DNA from: Pseudonocardiales bacterium
GTDB lineage: Bacteria > Actinomycetota > Actinomycetes > Mycobacteriales > Jatrophihabitantaceae
Length of the DNA: 32,980 nucleotides
Direction: 5' to 3'
NCBI GenBank assembly: GCA_025965875.1
Contig: JAOPWD010000266.1
Location: 1 to 32,980, forward strand
In this document: positions 1 through 8,229 of the stretch, one piece after another
Numbering within the stretch: position 1 is the first letter of the stretch
Layout of the letters: each line of letters begins with the position of its first letter
Notes under the pieces: model-generated
The model's input: the letters and a program-made list of their open reading frames with translations, nothing else
Told to the model about the DNA's origin: nothing
Databases searched by the model: none
Program-made: the position numbers and the translations under genes

Positions 1-44
1 AGCGCGCTCGTCCAGTCCTCGTCGATCGGTTCCAGATCAGCCAT
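1..44 (-). CDS. Start of an unidentified protein, cut by the window edge
   Basis: An ATG on the minus strand at 44-42 opens a frame that runs off the window and reads MADLEPIDEDWTSAL. It begins 10 bases after the stop of the alcohol dehydrogenase gene, on the same strand, so it is probably the next gene of the rph-rdgB-adh operon. No clear Shine-Dalgarno sequence is visible and 14 residues are too few to name a family. Confidence 0.4.
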   Translation of the reverse strand, partial: MADLEPIDEDWTSA

Positions 45-54
45 ACCCGCGAAC

Positions 55-1107
55 CTATTTGGCCAGCGTGCTCATGTCGATCACGTAGCGGTAACCAGGA
101 TCGCCTGCGGCCAGTTCGTCGTAGGCCGCGTTGATCCCGTCGACGCCGATCACCTGGACGTCCGAGGCGATGCCGTGCTCTGCGCAGAAGTCCAGCACTT
201 CCTGCGTCTCGGGCAGTCCACCGATCATCGAGCCCGTCACAGAGATGCGGTTGCCGGCGAGCAGGCCACCGTTGACCGGCTCACGCAGCGGTTCGATCGC
301 GCCGAGCACGACGTAGGCGCCGTCGCGCTTGAGCAGCCGCAGGTAGGGCATCAGGTCGTGGCTGGACGGAATGGTGCTCAGGATGATGTCCAGCGAGCGG
401 TTCGCGGCCTTCAATTGCTCGCGGTCGGCGGCGACGAGGACGTGGTCGGCCCCGGCCTTGCGGGCGTCGTCGGCCTTGCGATCGGTTCGGGTGATGACGG
501 TGACCTCGGCGCCCATTGCCTTGGCCAGCTTCACGGCCATGCTGCCCAGCCCACCGAACCCGGCCACGCCGACCTTCGAACCGGGGCCCACCTGGTGGTG
601 GCGCAGCGGCGAGTACATCGTGATCCCGGCGCAGAGGATGGGTGCCGCAGCCGCCGGATCGAGGCCGTCCGGGATCGAGACGACGAAGTCTTCGGTGACG
701 ACGATGCTGCCCGAGTAACCGCCGGCCGTGCGTGGCATGGTGCCGTGCGGATCTGGGCTGTTGTACGTGCCCGTCGCGCCCTGGCGGCAGTAGTTCTGCA
801 GGCCTTCGCGGCACTCGGCGCACTCACCACAGGAGTCGACGAGGCAGCCGACCCCGACCAGGTCACCCACCGCGCGGCGCGTGACGTCGGCGCCGACGGC
901 AGTGACCCTGCCGACGATCTCGTGGCCGGGCACCACCGGGTACTTGGTGGTGCCGCCCCACTCGTTGCGAGCGGTATGCACGTCGGAGTGACAGATGCCG
1001 CAGTACGTGATGTCGATCGCGACGTCGGTCGGACCTACCTCGCGGCGCTCGATTGTGGTCGGTTCCAGCGGGCTCGTCGCGTCGGATGCGGCCCAGGCGG
1101 CTGTCAC
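55..1107 (-). CDS. Zinc-dependent alcohol dehydrogenase, CAD/YahK-type (NAD(P)-dependent)
   Basis: This 350-residue medium-chain dehydrogenase should reduce aldehydes or oxidise alcohols in the cytoplasm; the substrate cannot be read from sequence. Catalytic zinc ligands are Cys39 (in CGICHSD), His62-Glu63 (GHE) and Cys159. The structural zinc site is Cys93, Cys96, Cys99 and Cys107. A Rossmann motif GFGGLGSMA follows near residue 184. The overall pattern is that of the cinnamyl-alcohol-dehydrogenase branch (YahK, mycobacterial AdhC). Length is normal for the family. The start is GTG at 1107-1105, overlapping the rdgB stop as GTGA. AAGGAG lies seven bases upstream, which fixes this start and implies translational coupling with rdgB. 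The link to nucleotide and RNA housekeeping genes looks positional rather than functional. Confidence 0.93.
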   Translation of the reverse strand: MTAAWAASDATSPLEPTTIERREVGPTDVAIDITYCGICHSDVHTARNEWGGTTKYPVVPGHEIVGRVTAVGADVTRRAVGDLVGVGCLVDSCGECAECREGLQNYCRQGATGTYNSPDPHGTMPRTAGGYSGSIVVTEDFVVSIPDGLDPAAAAPILCAGITMYSPLRHHQVGPGSKVGVAGFGGLGSMAVKLAKAMGAEVTVITRTDRKADDARKAGADHVLVAADREQLKAANRSLDIILSTIPSSHDLMPYLRLLKRDGAYVVLGAIEPLREPVNGGLLAGNRISVTGSMIGGLPETQEVLDFCAEHGIASDVQVIGVDGINAAYDELAAGDPGYRYVIDMSTLAK

Positions 1108-1724
1108 AGTTCGTCTCCTTCGGTCTTGGCCAGGTATTCGGCAATGGCACGCAGCGCCTTGCCGCGGTGGCTGATCGCGTCCTTCTCTGCGGGCGCGAGT
1201 TCGCCGTTGGTCAGGTCGAGTCCGTCGGCGACGAAGATCGGGTCGTAGCCGAAGCCGTTGGCGCCGCGCGGTTCGCGTACCAGTCTGCCTTGCATGCGCC
1301 CTTCGACGACGGTCTCGCCGTCCGGCCCGACGAGCGCGGCGGCACAGATGAATGCCGCGCCGAGCCGCTCGTCCGGGGTGTCGCTGAGCTGGGCCAGGAC
1401 CAGGCGCAGGTTCGCCTCGTCGTCGCCGTGCTGCCCGGCCCAGCGCGCGGACAGCACTCCGGGCATGCCGTTGAGCGCATCGACGGCGATGCCGGAGTCG
1501 TCGGCGACGGTGGACAGGCCGGAGTGGGCGAAGCCGTCGCGGGCCTTGGCCAGGGCGTTCTCGGCGAAGGTCGCCCCGGTCTCGGGGGCCTCGTCGTAGG
1601 GCGCCACGTCGTCGAGGCCGAGCACCTCGAGATGCGGCAGTTGGGGGCCGAGGATGCGCCGAAGCTCAGCCAGCTTCTTGGCGTTGCGGCTCGCGAGCAG
1701 GATCTTTCCGGCGCCCTGGCTCAC
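1104..1724 (-). CDS. rdgB: Non-canonical purine NTP pyrophosphatase (RdgB/HAM1, dITP/XTPase)
   Basis: The 206-residue protein hydrolyses dITP, XTP and similar damaged purine nucleotides to monophosphates, keeping them out of DNA and RNA. Family signatures are the N-terminal [14 protein letters not shown] nucleotide loop, [10 protein letters not shown], the acidic VADDSGI motif (metal-binding Asp pair), NGFGYDPIF and the C-terminal SHRGKAL base-recognition motif. The gene starts with GTG overlapping the rph stop as GTGA, with AGGAGG ten bases upstream. rph-rdgB adjacency is conserved in actinobacteria (Rv1340-Rv1341 in M. tuberculosis). Length is typical. Confidence in function is high. Confidence 0.95.
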   Translation of the reverse strand: MSQGAGKILLASRNAKKLAELRRILGPQLPHLEVLGLDDVAPYDEAPETGATFAENALAKARDGFAHSGLSTVADDSGIAVDALNGMPGVLSARWAGQHGDDEANLRLVLAQLSDTPDERLGAAFICAAALVGPDGETVVEGRMQGRLVREPRGANGFGYDPIFVADGLDLTNGELAPAEKDAISHRGKALRAIAEYLAKTEGDEL

Positions 1725-2443
1725 TCGCCCAGTGCCTCCTGCTGGATCTTGGTTAGCCGCGCGCAGCCGGTGAGGGCGAGGTCGAGCATGGCGTCGAGTT
1801 CGTCGCGGCGGAACGGCACGCCCTCGGCGGTGCCCTGCACCTCGACGAACTCGCCCGTGCCGGTGACCACCACGTTCATGTCGGTTTCGGCGCGCACGTC
1901 CTCGTCGTACATCAGATCCAGCCGCGGCTCTCCGTCGACTATGCCGACCGACACGGCCGAGATCGAGTTGACGAGCGGTTTGGGTTGGGCCAGCGACCCC
2001 TTCGCGCCGAGCCAGGTGACCGCGTCGGCCAGCGCGACGTACGCGCCTGTGATGGCAGCGGTGCGGGTGCCGCCGTCGGCCTGGATGACGTCGCAGTCGA
2101 TCGAGATCGAGTTCTCGCCCAGCGCGGCCAGGTCGATGGCGGCGCGCAGCGAGCGGCCGATCAGCCGGGAGATCTCGTGGGTGCGCCCGCCGATGCGGCC
2201 CTTCACCGACTCGCGGTCGTTACGGGTGAGGGTGGCGCGCGGCAGCATCGAGTATTCGGCTGTCACCCACCCCAGGCCACTGCCCTTGCGCCAGCGCGGG
2301 ACGCCCTGCACCACCGATGCGGCGCACAACACCTTGGTGTCGCCGAACTCGATCAAGGCCGACCCCTCGGCGTACTTCTGCCAGTCGCGGGTGATCGTGA
2401 TCGGGCGAAGGTCGTCGGCCGCGCGGCCGTCAGGACGGGACAT
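1721..2443 (-). CDS. rph: Ribonuclease PH
   Basis: RNase PH is a phosphate-dependent 3'-5' exoribonuclease that trims tRNA 3' ends. The 240-residue product begins [15 protein letters not shown] and carries the family motifs [17 protein letters not shown] and [20 protein letters not shown], plus the C-terminal [13 protein letters not shown] segment. The frame is open upstream to 2689, but the family N-terminus fits the ATG at 2443 and an AGGTG lies just before it. The longer version would also overlap the divergent YjbQ-family gene. It heads the rph-rdgB-adh operon through a GTGA overlap with rdgB. Confidence 0.96.
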   Translation of the reverse strand: MSRPDGRAADDLRPITITRDWQKYAEGSALIEFGDTKVLCAASVVQGVPRWRKGSGLGWVTAEYSMLPRATLTRNDRESVKGRIGGRTHEISRLIGRSLRAAIDLAALGENSISIDCDVIQADGGTRTAAITGAYVALADAVTWLGAKGSLAQPKPLVNSISAVSVGIVDGEPRLDLMYDEDVRAETDMNVVVTGTGEFVEVQGTAEGVPFRRDELDAMLDLALTGCARLTKIQQEALGE

Positions 2444-2501
2444 GACACCTAGTTTATCGGCGGCCCACGTCAACGCGTCCCGGCGCGGCAGGATGGACGG
2501 T

Positions 2502-2906
2502 ATGCGCAGCGAGACGATCACCGTCCGAACCGGCAGCGAGGCACGGGTGCAGGACCTGACCCCCGAATGCGGCGCGTTCGTCAGCGCGGAACGCGACGGC
2601 CTGCTCAACGTCTTCGTCCCGCATGCCACCGCCGGGTTGGCGCTCATCGAGACCGGCGCCGGTAGCGACGACGACCTGCTCGCCGCCATCGACGAACTGC
2701 TGCCCCGCGACGGCCGCTGGCAGCATCGGCATGGCTCGCCGGGTCATGGCCGCGACCACGTGCTGCCGGCGTTCATCGCACCGTCGATCACGGTGCCGGT
2801 GATCGGTGGACGGCTGGCGCTGGGCACCTGGCAGTCGATCTGTCTGGTCGACACGAACGTCGACAACGCCGAGCGGGAAGTGCGCCTGTCCTTCATCGCC
2901 GGCTAG
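2502..2906 (+). CDS. YjbQ/UPF0047 family protein (secondary thiamine-phosphate synthase type)
   Basis: This 134-residue cytoplasmic protein belongs to the compact YjbQ (TIGR00149) family, some members of which show weak thiamine-phosphate synthase activity; the physiological role is unsettled. Diagnostic stretches are [13 protein letters not shown], the His-rich [12 protein letters not shown] segment that would hold the metal or active site, and the C-terminal [16 protein letters not shown]. The frame is open far upstream, but that extension runs antisense to rph and rdgB. The ATG at 2502 has AGGA eight bases before it and gives a family-like N-terminus. It is transcribed away from rph and converges on the TMEM175-type gene with only four bases between the two stops. 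Confidence 0.88.
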   Translation: MRSETITVRTGSEARVQDLTPECGAFVSAERDGLLNVFVPHATAGLALIETGAGSDDDLLAAIDELLPRDGRWQHRHGSPGHGRDHVLPAFIAPSITVPVIGGRLALGTWQSICLVDTNVDNAEREVRLSFIAG

Positions 2907-2910
2907 CCGA

Positions 2911-3540
2911 TCAGGCCGGGTCGGCATCGACCTGTGACGGCAGGATCGCGGTGTGCTCGACCATGTAGTAGGCGGCCAGCGCCAGGTACGCGACGAGCAT
3001 GGCCGGTGGGGACAGCAGCCCGATCAGGGCGGCGATCGGATACGCCAGCGTGCCGAGGCCGAATCTGCGTATCGCCGAGCGCGCCTCGGCCTCGCCCACG
3101 GGCTGACCGAGCAACCCGTGCCGGACGATCCGGTGCAGGATCAGCCCGAAGCTGATCGCCATCCCCTCCATCGATATCGCATAGAGCAGCACGGCCCACC
3201 GCGCGTCCGAACCACCGTCGCGCATGAGTCCGGCGAACGTCGACGTGGTGAACGGGACCGTCGCCACGAACATCAGCAGGATCAGGTTGTAGAACAGCAG
3301 GGCCCGGTCGACTCGCACGGCCAGCGCGAGGACGGCGTTGTGGTTGACCCACATCACGCCGATGAAGAAGAAGCTCACGGCGTACGCGGCGAACGACGGC
3401 CACTCCTCGCGTAGCTGGGTGCTGATGGCCGCGTGCCCGGCCGACACGTCCAGGTGCAGGTCGAGCACCAGCAGCGTGATGGCCACGGCGAGCACACCGT
3501 CGCTGAAGGCTTCCAGTCGTCCCGTCTTCACGATCGGCAT
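2911..3540 (-). CDS. TMEM175-family (DUF1211) potassium channel-like membrane protein
   Basis: The protein has about six hydrophobic segments and opens with GRLEAFSDGVLAVAITLLVL, containing the RxxxFSD signature of TMEM175 channels. In this family the first helix lines the pore and selects K+ by hydrophobic constriction. From ATG 3540 the product is 209 residues, normal for bacterial members. An upstream in-frame ATG at 3585 would add 15 polar residues but lies inside the palindromic element at 3553-3620, so I prefer 3540. It follows the metallo-beta-lactamase gene on the same strand after a 114-base gap that contains that element, so it may be a separate transcription unit. Confidence 0.87.
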   Translation of the reverse strand: MPIVKTGRLEAFSDGVLAVAITLLVLDLHLDVSAGHAAISTQLREEWPSFAAYAVSFFFIGVMWVNHNAVLALAVRVDRALLFYNLILLMFVATVPFTTSTFAGLMRDGGSDARWAVLLYAISMEGMAISFGLILHRIVRHGLLGQPVGEAEARSAIRRFGLGTLAYPIAALIGLLSPPAMLVAYLALAAYYMVEHTAILPSQVDADPA

Positions 3541-3552
3541 CCTGCCATGCCG

Positions 3553-3620
3553 TGAGTGACGTGTTTCGTTGATCGGAGACGGCACCTTTCCCGTCTCCGA
3601 TCATGCGGATACGTCACTCA
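3553..3620. repeat. 68-bp double-palindromic interspersed element, copy A
   Basis: The outer arms TGAGTGACGT (3553-3562) and ACGTCACTCA (3611-3620) are perfect inverted repeats. Inside, after a 7-base spacer on each side, TGATCGGAGACGG (3570-3582) pairs perfectly with 3591-3603 around an 8-base loop. A second copy of exactly the same length and plan lies at 31792-31859. No T-run follows the hairpin. The element separates the metallo-beta-lactamase and TMEM175-type genes. It could be a REP-like or MITE-like repeat, a binding site, or a structured RNA. I see no transposase. Confidence 0.85.
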
Positions 3621-3654
3621 ACGCGCGGACCTACGACAGCCCCGTGAAGCAGCG

Positions 3655-4413
3655 TCAGATCCAGAACTCGGCATCGGGCAGGGCGATCTCGACCGCTCCC
3701 GAGAATGCGCCGGCCGCCTCGTCGGCGGCCACCTGCCGCGAGCCCCACGGCGGCACATGGGTCACGATCAGCCGATCGACGCCGGCCCGGTCGGCATGCT
3801 GCCCCGCCTGCTTGCCGGTGAGATGCAAGTCCGGAATCGACTCCTCGTCCGGCCCGATCGACGCCTCGCACAAGAGGACATCGGCCCCGTGCGCGAGTGA
3901 CACCAGCGCGTCGGACTCCCCCGTGTCGCCGGAGTAGACGAGCGTCCGGTCGCCATGGGTGATCCGCACCGCGTTCGTCGGCACCGGGTGGTTCATCGGC
4001 GCGAACGAAAGCGCGAACGGGCCGAGTTCGCCGCTGGCCGGTGTGGAGAAGCCGAAGAGTTCGTGCAGGCCGAGCTTGCGGGCGTAGGGGTCATAGGCCG
4101 CCTCGAGCCGGTCGCGGGTGCCGGCGGGACCGATGAGGGGGATGCGTCCCTCGGGCGTGCGCACCCGGTAGCGCGCTGTGCCGTAGCGCAGCGCCACGAT
4201 GTAGGCCGTGAGGTCGATGCAGTGGTCTGCGTGCAGGTGCGACACCACGATCGCGTCGACCGACCCGGGGTCGACGTAGCGCTGCAGGGCCCCGAACGCG
4301 CCGTGCCCGAGATCGAGCACGAGCTTGTATCCGTCGGCCTCGATCAGGTACCCCGAGGCCGGCGAATCCGGCCCGGGCATGCTGCCCGAACAACCCAGCA
4401 CGGTCAGCTTCAC
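3655..4413 (-). CDS. Metallo-beta-lactamase-fold hydrolase, Rv1339-like (candidate cyclic-nucleotide phosphodiesterase)
   Basis: The 252-residue cytoplasmic protein has the full di-metal site of the fold: His59, His61, Asp63, His64 (SHLHADH), His142, Asp163 (YSGDTGESD) and His219. Its place directly after murI and near rph-rdgB matches M. tuberculosis Rv1339, which has been described as an atypical class II cAMP phosphodiesterase. cAMP hydrolysis is therefore the best guess, though RNase Z-like relatives share the fold. The start is GTG 4413, overlapping the murI stop as GTGA, with a strong GGAGG six bases upstream. Substrate assignment is inference from synteny; the fold and metal site are seen. 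Confidence 0.88.
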   Translation of the reverse strand: MKLTVLGCSGSMPGPDSPASGYLIEADGYKLVLDLGHGAFGALQRYVDPGSVDAIVVSHLHADHCIDLTAYIVALRYGTARYRVRTPEGRIPLIGPAGTRDRLEAAYDPYARKLGLHELFGFSTPASGELGPFALSFAPMNHPVPTNAVRITHGDRTLVYSGDTGESDALVSLAHGADVLLCEASIGPDEESIPDLHLTGKQAGQHADRAGVDRLIVTHVPPWGSRQVAADEAAGAFSGAVEIALPDAEFWI

Positions 4414-5228
4414 CGGACACCTCCGTAGGCCGGCGCCACCGCCGCGAGATCTGGACCCAGGAAACGATGCCGCAGCCGGGCAAACGACTCCGCCGGGCCG
4501 GTAGCCCGAAAGGTGTGGATCGGTTCGGGCGCGTCGTCGGGCCGCAGCAGGTCGGCCTCGGTGAGCACCCGGTAGACGTCCTTGGCCGTCTCCTCGGCGC
4601 TGGACACGAGCGTCACCGAGTCACCCATGACGACCGACAACAATCCCGTCAGCAGCGGGTAGTGCGTGCAGCCGAGCACCAGTGTGTCGACGCCGGCCGA
4701 GTTGAGCGGGGACAGGTACGCCTCAGCCAGGCCCAGCAGTTGTCGCCCGCTGGTGACGCCCCGCTCGACGAAGTCGGCGAAGTGCGGGCAGGCCGCGCTG
4801 GTCACCTCGATGCCGGGTGCTGCGGCGAAGGCATCGTCGTACGCGCCGCTGGTCACGGTGGCGACCGTACCGATGACGCCCACCCGGCCGTTGCGGGTAC
4901 CCGCTACCGCGCGGCGCACCGCGGGCAGGATCACCTCGATGACGGGCACGTCGTAGCGTTCGCGGGCGTCGCGCAGGCAGGCGGCGCTGGCGCTGTTGCA
5001 GGCGATGACCAGCGCCTTCACGCCAGAACCGACCAGGTCGTCCATCAGGCGCAGCGCGTGCGCGCGCACCTCGGCGATGGGCTTGGGTCCGTACGGGCCG
5101 TTGGCCGTGTCGCCGACGTAGTGCAGCGACTCGTGCGGCAACTGGTCGAGAACCGCCCGCGCGACCGTCAGCCCGCCGACCCCGGAATCGACCATGCCAA
5201 TGGGCGCGTCGACGTCGCGAGTGAGCAT
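4410..5228 (-). CDS. murI: Glutamate racemase
   Basis: MurI converts L-glutamate to D-glutamate for peptidoglycan. The 272-residue product contains [14 protein letters not shown] (Asp14-Ser15) near the N-terminus, the first catalytic cysteine Cys77 in ACNSASA, and the second, Cys187, in LGCTHYPLL with His189. Both cysteines of the cofactor-independent two-base mechanism are thus present. ATG 5228 is chosen because it puts the conserved DSGVGG at the usual distance; the upstream 16 residues overlap the rhomboid gene. It begins four bases after the rhomboid stop and ends in a GTGA overlap with the metallo-beta-lactamase gene, an arrangement conserved in mycobacteria (Rv1337-Rv1339). Confidence 0.96.
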   Translation of the reverse strand: MLTRDVDAPIGMVDSGVGGLTVARAVLDQLPHESLHYVGDTANGPYGPKPIAEVRAHALRLMDDLVGSGVKALVIACNSASAACLRDARERYDVPVIEVILPAVRRAVAGTRNGRVGVIGTVATVTSGAYDDAFAAAPGIEVTSAACPHFADFVERGVTSGRQLLGLAEAYLSPLNSAGVDTLVLGCTHYPLLTGLLSVVMGDSVTLVSSAEETAKDVYRVLTEADLLRPDDAPEPIHTFRATGPAESFARLRHRFLGPDLAAVAPAYGGVR

Positions 5229-5232
5229 CGCG

Positions 5233-5931
5233 TCAGGATACGGCTGGCGTCGGACGCCTCGTGCGAGGACCGCCACGCCGCGGATGCAGCACGGCGCCCG
5301 CTACGATCCCGGCAGCGAACCCACAGAGGTGCCCCTGCCACGACACAGAGGCGTCGGACGACGGGAGCAGTCCGCTCAGTAGCGTGCCGAAGAACACCAG
5401 CACAGCGACGGCGACGAAGATCCACGTGAGCTTGCGGGAGAAATAGGCCCGGGCGATCAGGTAGCCCAGCCAGCCGAAGATCAACCCGCTGGCCCCGACA
5501 ATGAGCCCTGACGGAGCAACCAACCAGGTGGCCAGGCCGCCGAGCACGATCACCAGCGCGCTCACCGTCAGCCAGGTGCGCAGGCCGGAGAGCATCAACA
5601 CCCAGCCGATGCCGATCAGCGGGAGCGTGTTGGAGAAGAGGTGGCCGTAGCTGGCGTGCAGGAACGGCTCGGTGGCGACACCCCACAGCCCGTCGAGCTC
5701 GCGGGGACGGAGCCCGAAGCGGTCGAGGCTGGGGCTGCTGGCCGCGTTGATGATTTGGATGACCCACAGCACGGCGGCGATGCTCACCATGAGGATCAGC
5801 GAGCCACTCCAGCTGTTCGGATCGAATGGCGGCTCGGTGCGCGAGGTCTTGGCCGGGCCGCCAGCCGGGCCGCCAGCCGAGCCACCGCCACGTCTCGCGG
5901 GCAGCCAGTTGCGCGGGCTCGGCGTGGTCAC
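5233..5931 (-). CDS. Rhomboid-family intramembrane serine protease
   Basis: The 232-residue membrane protein has about six hydrophobic segments after a Gly/Pro-rich cytoplasmic N-terminus. The catalytic dyad is visible: Ser148 in GASG and His201 in [10 protein letters not shown]. The HxxxN motif (His97, Asn101) of the oxyanion region is also present. It corresponds by position to M. tuberculosis Rv1337. The start is GTG 5931; an ATG seven bases further up is in another frame. A short palindrome, AGCCTA-A-TAGGCT (5938-5950), lies just before the start and includes the only AGG that could serve as ribosome site. Substrates are unknown. Confidence 0.92.
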   Translation of the reverse strand: MTTPSPRNWLPARRGGGSAGGPAGGPAKTSRTEPPFDPNSWSGSLILMVSIAAVLWVIQIINAASSPSLDRFGLRPRELDGLWGVATEPFLHASYGHLFSNTLPLIGIGWVLMLSGLRTWLTVSALVIVLGGLATWLVAPSGLIVGASGLIFGWLGYLIARAYFSRKLTWIFVAVAVLVFFGTLLSGLLPSSDASVSWQGHLCGFAAGIVAGAVLHPRRGGPRTRRPTPAVS

Positions 5932-5953
5932 GAGCCAAGCCTAATAGGCTCCG

Positions 5954-6367
5954 TCAGGCTGCGACCGGACGCCGCCGCGCGCCGTAGGCCAGCAGCCCCA
6001 GCGAGCCGAGCAACGCGATGAGCTCCCCGGTCAGCGACAGCGACTTCTTGGTGTACCAAAACGGCTCGGCCATGTCCGGCAGCGGGCCGAGCTTGCCGAC
6101 GCTGACGAAGCGGTACAGCAGCAGCGCGAACGCTCCCCCGCCGGTGACGGCAGCCACGAGCCCAGCCGTCCAGCGATTCGGCCGCACCACGACGGCCATC
6201 GCGGCGAGGATCGCGGCCACGGCCTCGATGCGGAACAACGTCGCCTGGCTGACCGTGCTCGTCGTGACGCCCGTGTAGATGTCGGCGAGGTCCAGGTGTG
6301 TGTACGCGTCGATACCCAGACCGACGACGATGACGAGGACCAGGCCCCAACGGGCAACAAGGTTCAT
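5954..6367 (-). CDS. Small four-helix membrane protein of unknown function
   Basis: The 137-residue product begins MNLVARWGLVLVIVVGLGIDAYTHLDL and has four predicted membrane helices: near residues 5-20, 45-61, 67-87 and 113-130. A periplasmic-type loop after the third helix contains DMAEPFWYTKKS. I do not recognise the family, although this type of short DoxX/DUF-like membrane protein is common in actinobacteria. It lies downstream of the molybdoenzyme gene on the same strand with 36 bases between them, so the two may be co-transcribed. No strong Shine-Dalgarno sequence is visible. Confidence 0.75.
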   Translation of the reverse strand: MNLVARWGLVLVIVVGLGIDAYTHLDLADIYTGVTTSTVSQATLFRIEAVAAILAAMAVVVRPNRWTAGLVAAVTGGGAFALLLYRFVSVGKLGPLPDMAEPFWYTKKSLSLTGELIALLGSLGLLAYGARRRPVAA

Positions 6368-6403
6368 GTCTCTACGTTCGCGCCCGGGCGGCCTAGCGGT
6401 TCA

Positions 6404-8005
6404 CTACTGCGGATCATGGGCCCGGACGGTGATGGTGTGGAGTCCGGTGGCGCCCGACGGGAACACGTCGCGGTGCTCGGCCGATTGCACCGTTCCCGCG
6501 GCGTCGACGGCGCGCACCCGCAGCGCGTAGGACCCGACCTTGGGCGGAGTCCACGGCAGCACCCACTGTCGCCAGGTGTCGACGGACGGCACCGGCGCCA
6601 GCCGGGCGGACAGCCACTCGCCGTTGTCGACCTGCACTTCGACGCGTGCGATCCCCACGTGTTGGTCCCACGCGACCCCGGCGATCGCGACCGGCTGTCC
6701 CGCCCTGACCGTGCCGCCGTTGTGCGGCGTGTCGATGCGGGACGCGATCTTGATGTCGGTCTGAGCGGCCCAGCCGCCCTGCACCCAGTACGCCCGCTTG
6801 GCCGCGAACGTGGTCGCCTCGATGTCGACCACCCACTTGCACGCGGACACGTAGCCGTACAGCCCGGGGACGACGATCCGGGCCGGGAAGCCGTGCTTGA
6901 TGGGCAGCGGCTCGCCGTTCATGCCGACAGCGATCATCGAGTCGCGGCCGTCCATCACCGCTGCGGTCGGCGCTCCGATCGACATGCCGTCGGCCGAGCT
7001 CATGACGAGCTGGTCGGCGCCGTCGTGCACCCCGGCCTCGCGGAGCACGTCGGCCAGCCGGGCGCCGAGGAACCGGGCGTTGCCGACCAACTGGCCGCCG
7101 ATCTCATTGGAGACGCACGACAGCGTGATCCAGCGTTCGATGAGCGGACGGGCGAGCAGGTCGGAGTAGCTCATCGTGATCTCGTGGTCGACCATCCCGT
7201 GGATGCGCAGCGACCAGTCCTTCGGGTCGAGCTGCGGCGGCTCGATGGCCGTGTCGATGCGGTAGAACGTGCCGTTCGGCGTGTTCCACGGCGTCGCGCT
7301 CTTGCCGAGGTCCGGTCCGTTCGCGATGGCCGCTATGGGCGGCTGCGGCACGACCGGTTCGACTGGCGGCGGCAGGGTGAGGTTGGCGCGGGCCTGCGCC
7401 ACGTCGAAGCGGGCGTGCTGAGCCGCGCGGCCGCCGAAGCCGGTCACCGCGGCCAGGGTCGCCGCGGCCGCGCTGCCGGTCAGGAACCCGCGGCGGTTCG
7501 CGACGAACCGAGGAGCCGGGACTGCGGGCGCCTTCTTCGACCGCCGCAGGTCGTCCAGGGCCGGGTCCGGGCCTGCTGCCCGGGTGAGCGCGACCATCGC
7601 CGCGAGGGCTGCAGCCGTCCCGAAGATCGTCGGCACGACGTCGGAACCCTGATGTGCATTGGCCGTCAACGCGCAATAGACCCCTACGCCGCCGAAGACG
7701 GCGATGCCAGCCAAGCCATACGCGAGGCGGCGCAGGGCCAGCACTCCGACGGCGACGGCAAGGGCAGCGATGACGATGTAGATGCCGCTCAGCAGCACGG
7801 TCTTGTCGTTGGTGCCGAAGCTACGGATGGCCCACCGCTTCACCGACTCGGGCGTCAGCACGATGAACCGGTTACCCACAGCGATCACTGGTGCCGCGGC
7901 CGGCCGCAAGAACGCGGCCACGACCTCACCAACCCCTAGGGCGACGGCGGCGGAAAGCACGCCGATCGACGCCCCCACGCCAAGTCGGCCGAGCTTCGCC
8001 TGCAC
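6404..8005 (-). CDS. Membrane-anchored molybdopterin-dependent oxidoreductase, sulfite oxidase family
   Basis: The N-terminal third holds four or five membrane helices. A twin-arginine-like stretch NRRGFLTGSAAAATL follows at about residue 170 and passes the rest of the protein across the membrane. The C-terminal part is a sulfite-oxidase-type Mo-cofactor domain with the molybdenum-ligand Cys in LSCVSNEIGG (codon 7117-7115), KHGFPARIVVPGLYGY and an Ig-like dimerisation domain near the end. It probably oxidises or reduces a small substrate on the outer face, with the helices as anchor or quinol link. No heme domain is seen. I prefer GTG 8005 (533 residues); the frame is also open to a GTG at 8053. 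It interrupts the mycobacterial rhomboid-cysM adjacency. Confidence 0.86.
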   Translation of the reverse strand: MQAKLGRLGVGASIGVLSAAVALGVGEVVAAFLRPAAAPVIAVGNRFIVLTPESVKRWAIRSFGTNDKTVLLSGIYIVIAALAVAVGVLALRRLAYGLAGIAVFGGVGVYCALTANAHQGSDVVPTIFGTAAALAAMVALTRAAGPDPALDDLRRSKKAPAVPAPRFVANRRGFLTGSAAAATLAAVTGFGGRAAQHARFDVAQARANLTLPPPVEPVVPQPPIAAIANGPDLGKSATPWNTPNGTFYRIDTAIEPPQLDPKDWSLRIHGMVDHEITMSYSDLLARPLIERWITLSCVSNEIGGQLVGNARFLGARLADVLREAGVHDGADQLVMSSADGMSIGAPTAAVMDGRDSMIAVGMNGEPLPIKHGFPARIVVPGLYGYVSACKWVVDIEATTFAAKRAYWVQGGWAAQTDIKIASRIDTPHNGGTVRAGQPVAIAGVAWDQHVGIARVEVQVDNGEWLSARLAPVPSVDTWRQWVLPWTPPKVGSYALRVRAVDAAGTVQSAEHRDVFPSGATGLHTITVRAHDPQ

Positions 8006-8202
8006 GGGTCCATGATCGCGCGTGGCGCGCCCGTCAGCCGACGTCCGGACCACGCGTTACGCATTCGGTAAGACTCGGAGCCGGCTCAACAACCAAGCTG
8101 GCGCGTGTTCATTCTTTTTTTGCGGTCGCCTGGTCTGATTTCTCCGACGCACATCCAGGTCACCGACCGCGCTCGGGGCGGACGGTTCGGGACCTGGGGG
8201 CG

Positions 8203-8229
8203 ATGGCGCACCCGGGGGGGCCACCATGA
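8203..8229 (+). promoter_or_regulatory. Possible 8-codon leader reading frame overlapping the DoxX-like start
   Basis: ATG at 8203 opens MAHPGGPP and stops at TGA 8227-8229, which overlaps the DoxX-like ATG (8226) as ATGA. GGGGG lies just upstream of the leader ATG. The leader contains a run of seven G (8214-8220). Such an overlap is the usual arrangement for translational coupling, but so short a frame may be chance. Confidence 0.25.

Noticed and set aside
2911-3585. A 224-residue version of the TMEM175-type protein
   Set aside because: Its start lies in the middle of the 68-bp palindromic element and adds a polar stretch before the conserved first helix.
6296-7939. A 547-codon open frame on the plus strand opposite the molybdoenzyme
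   Set aside because: Antisense to a gene with clear molybdenum-domain motifs; composition typical of a shadow frame.
8090-8119. Possible intrinsic terminator: imperfect hairpin followed by a run of seven T
   Set aside because: The T-run begins about 12 bases after the stem, and the site lies between two divergent genes where no plus-strand gene needs ending.
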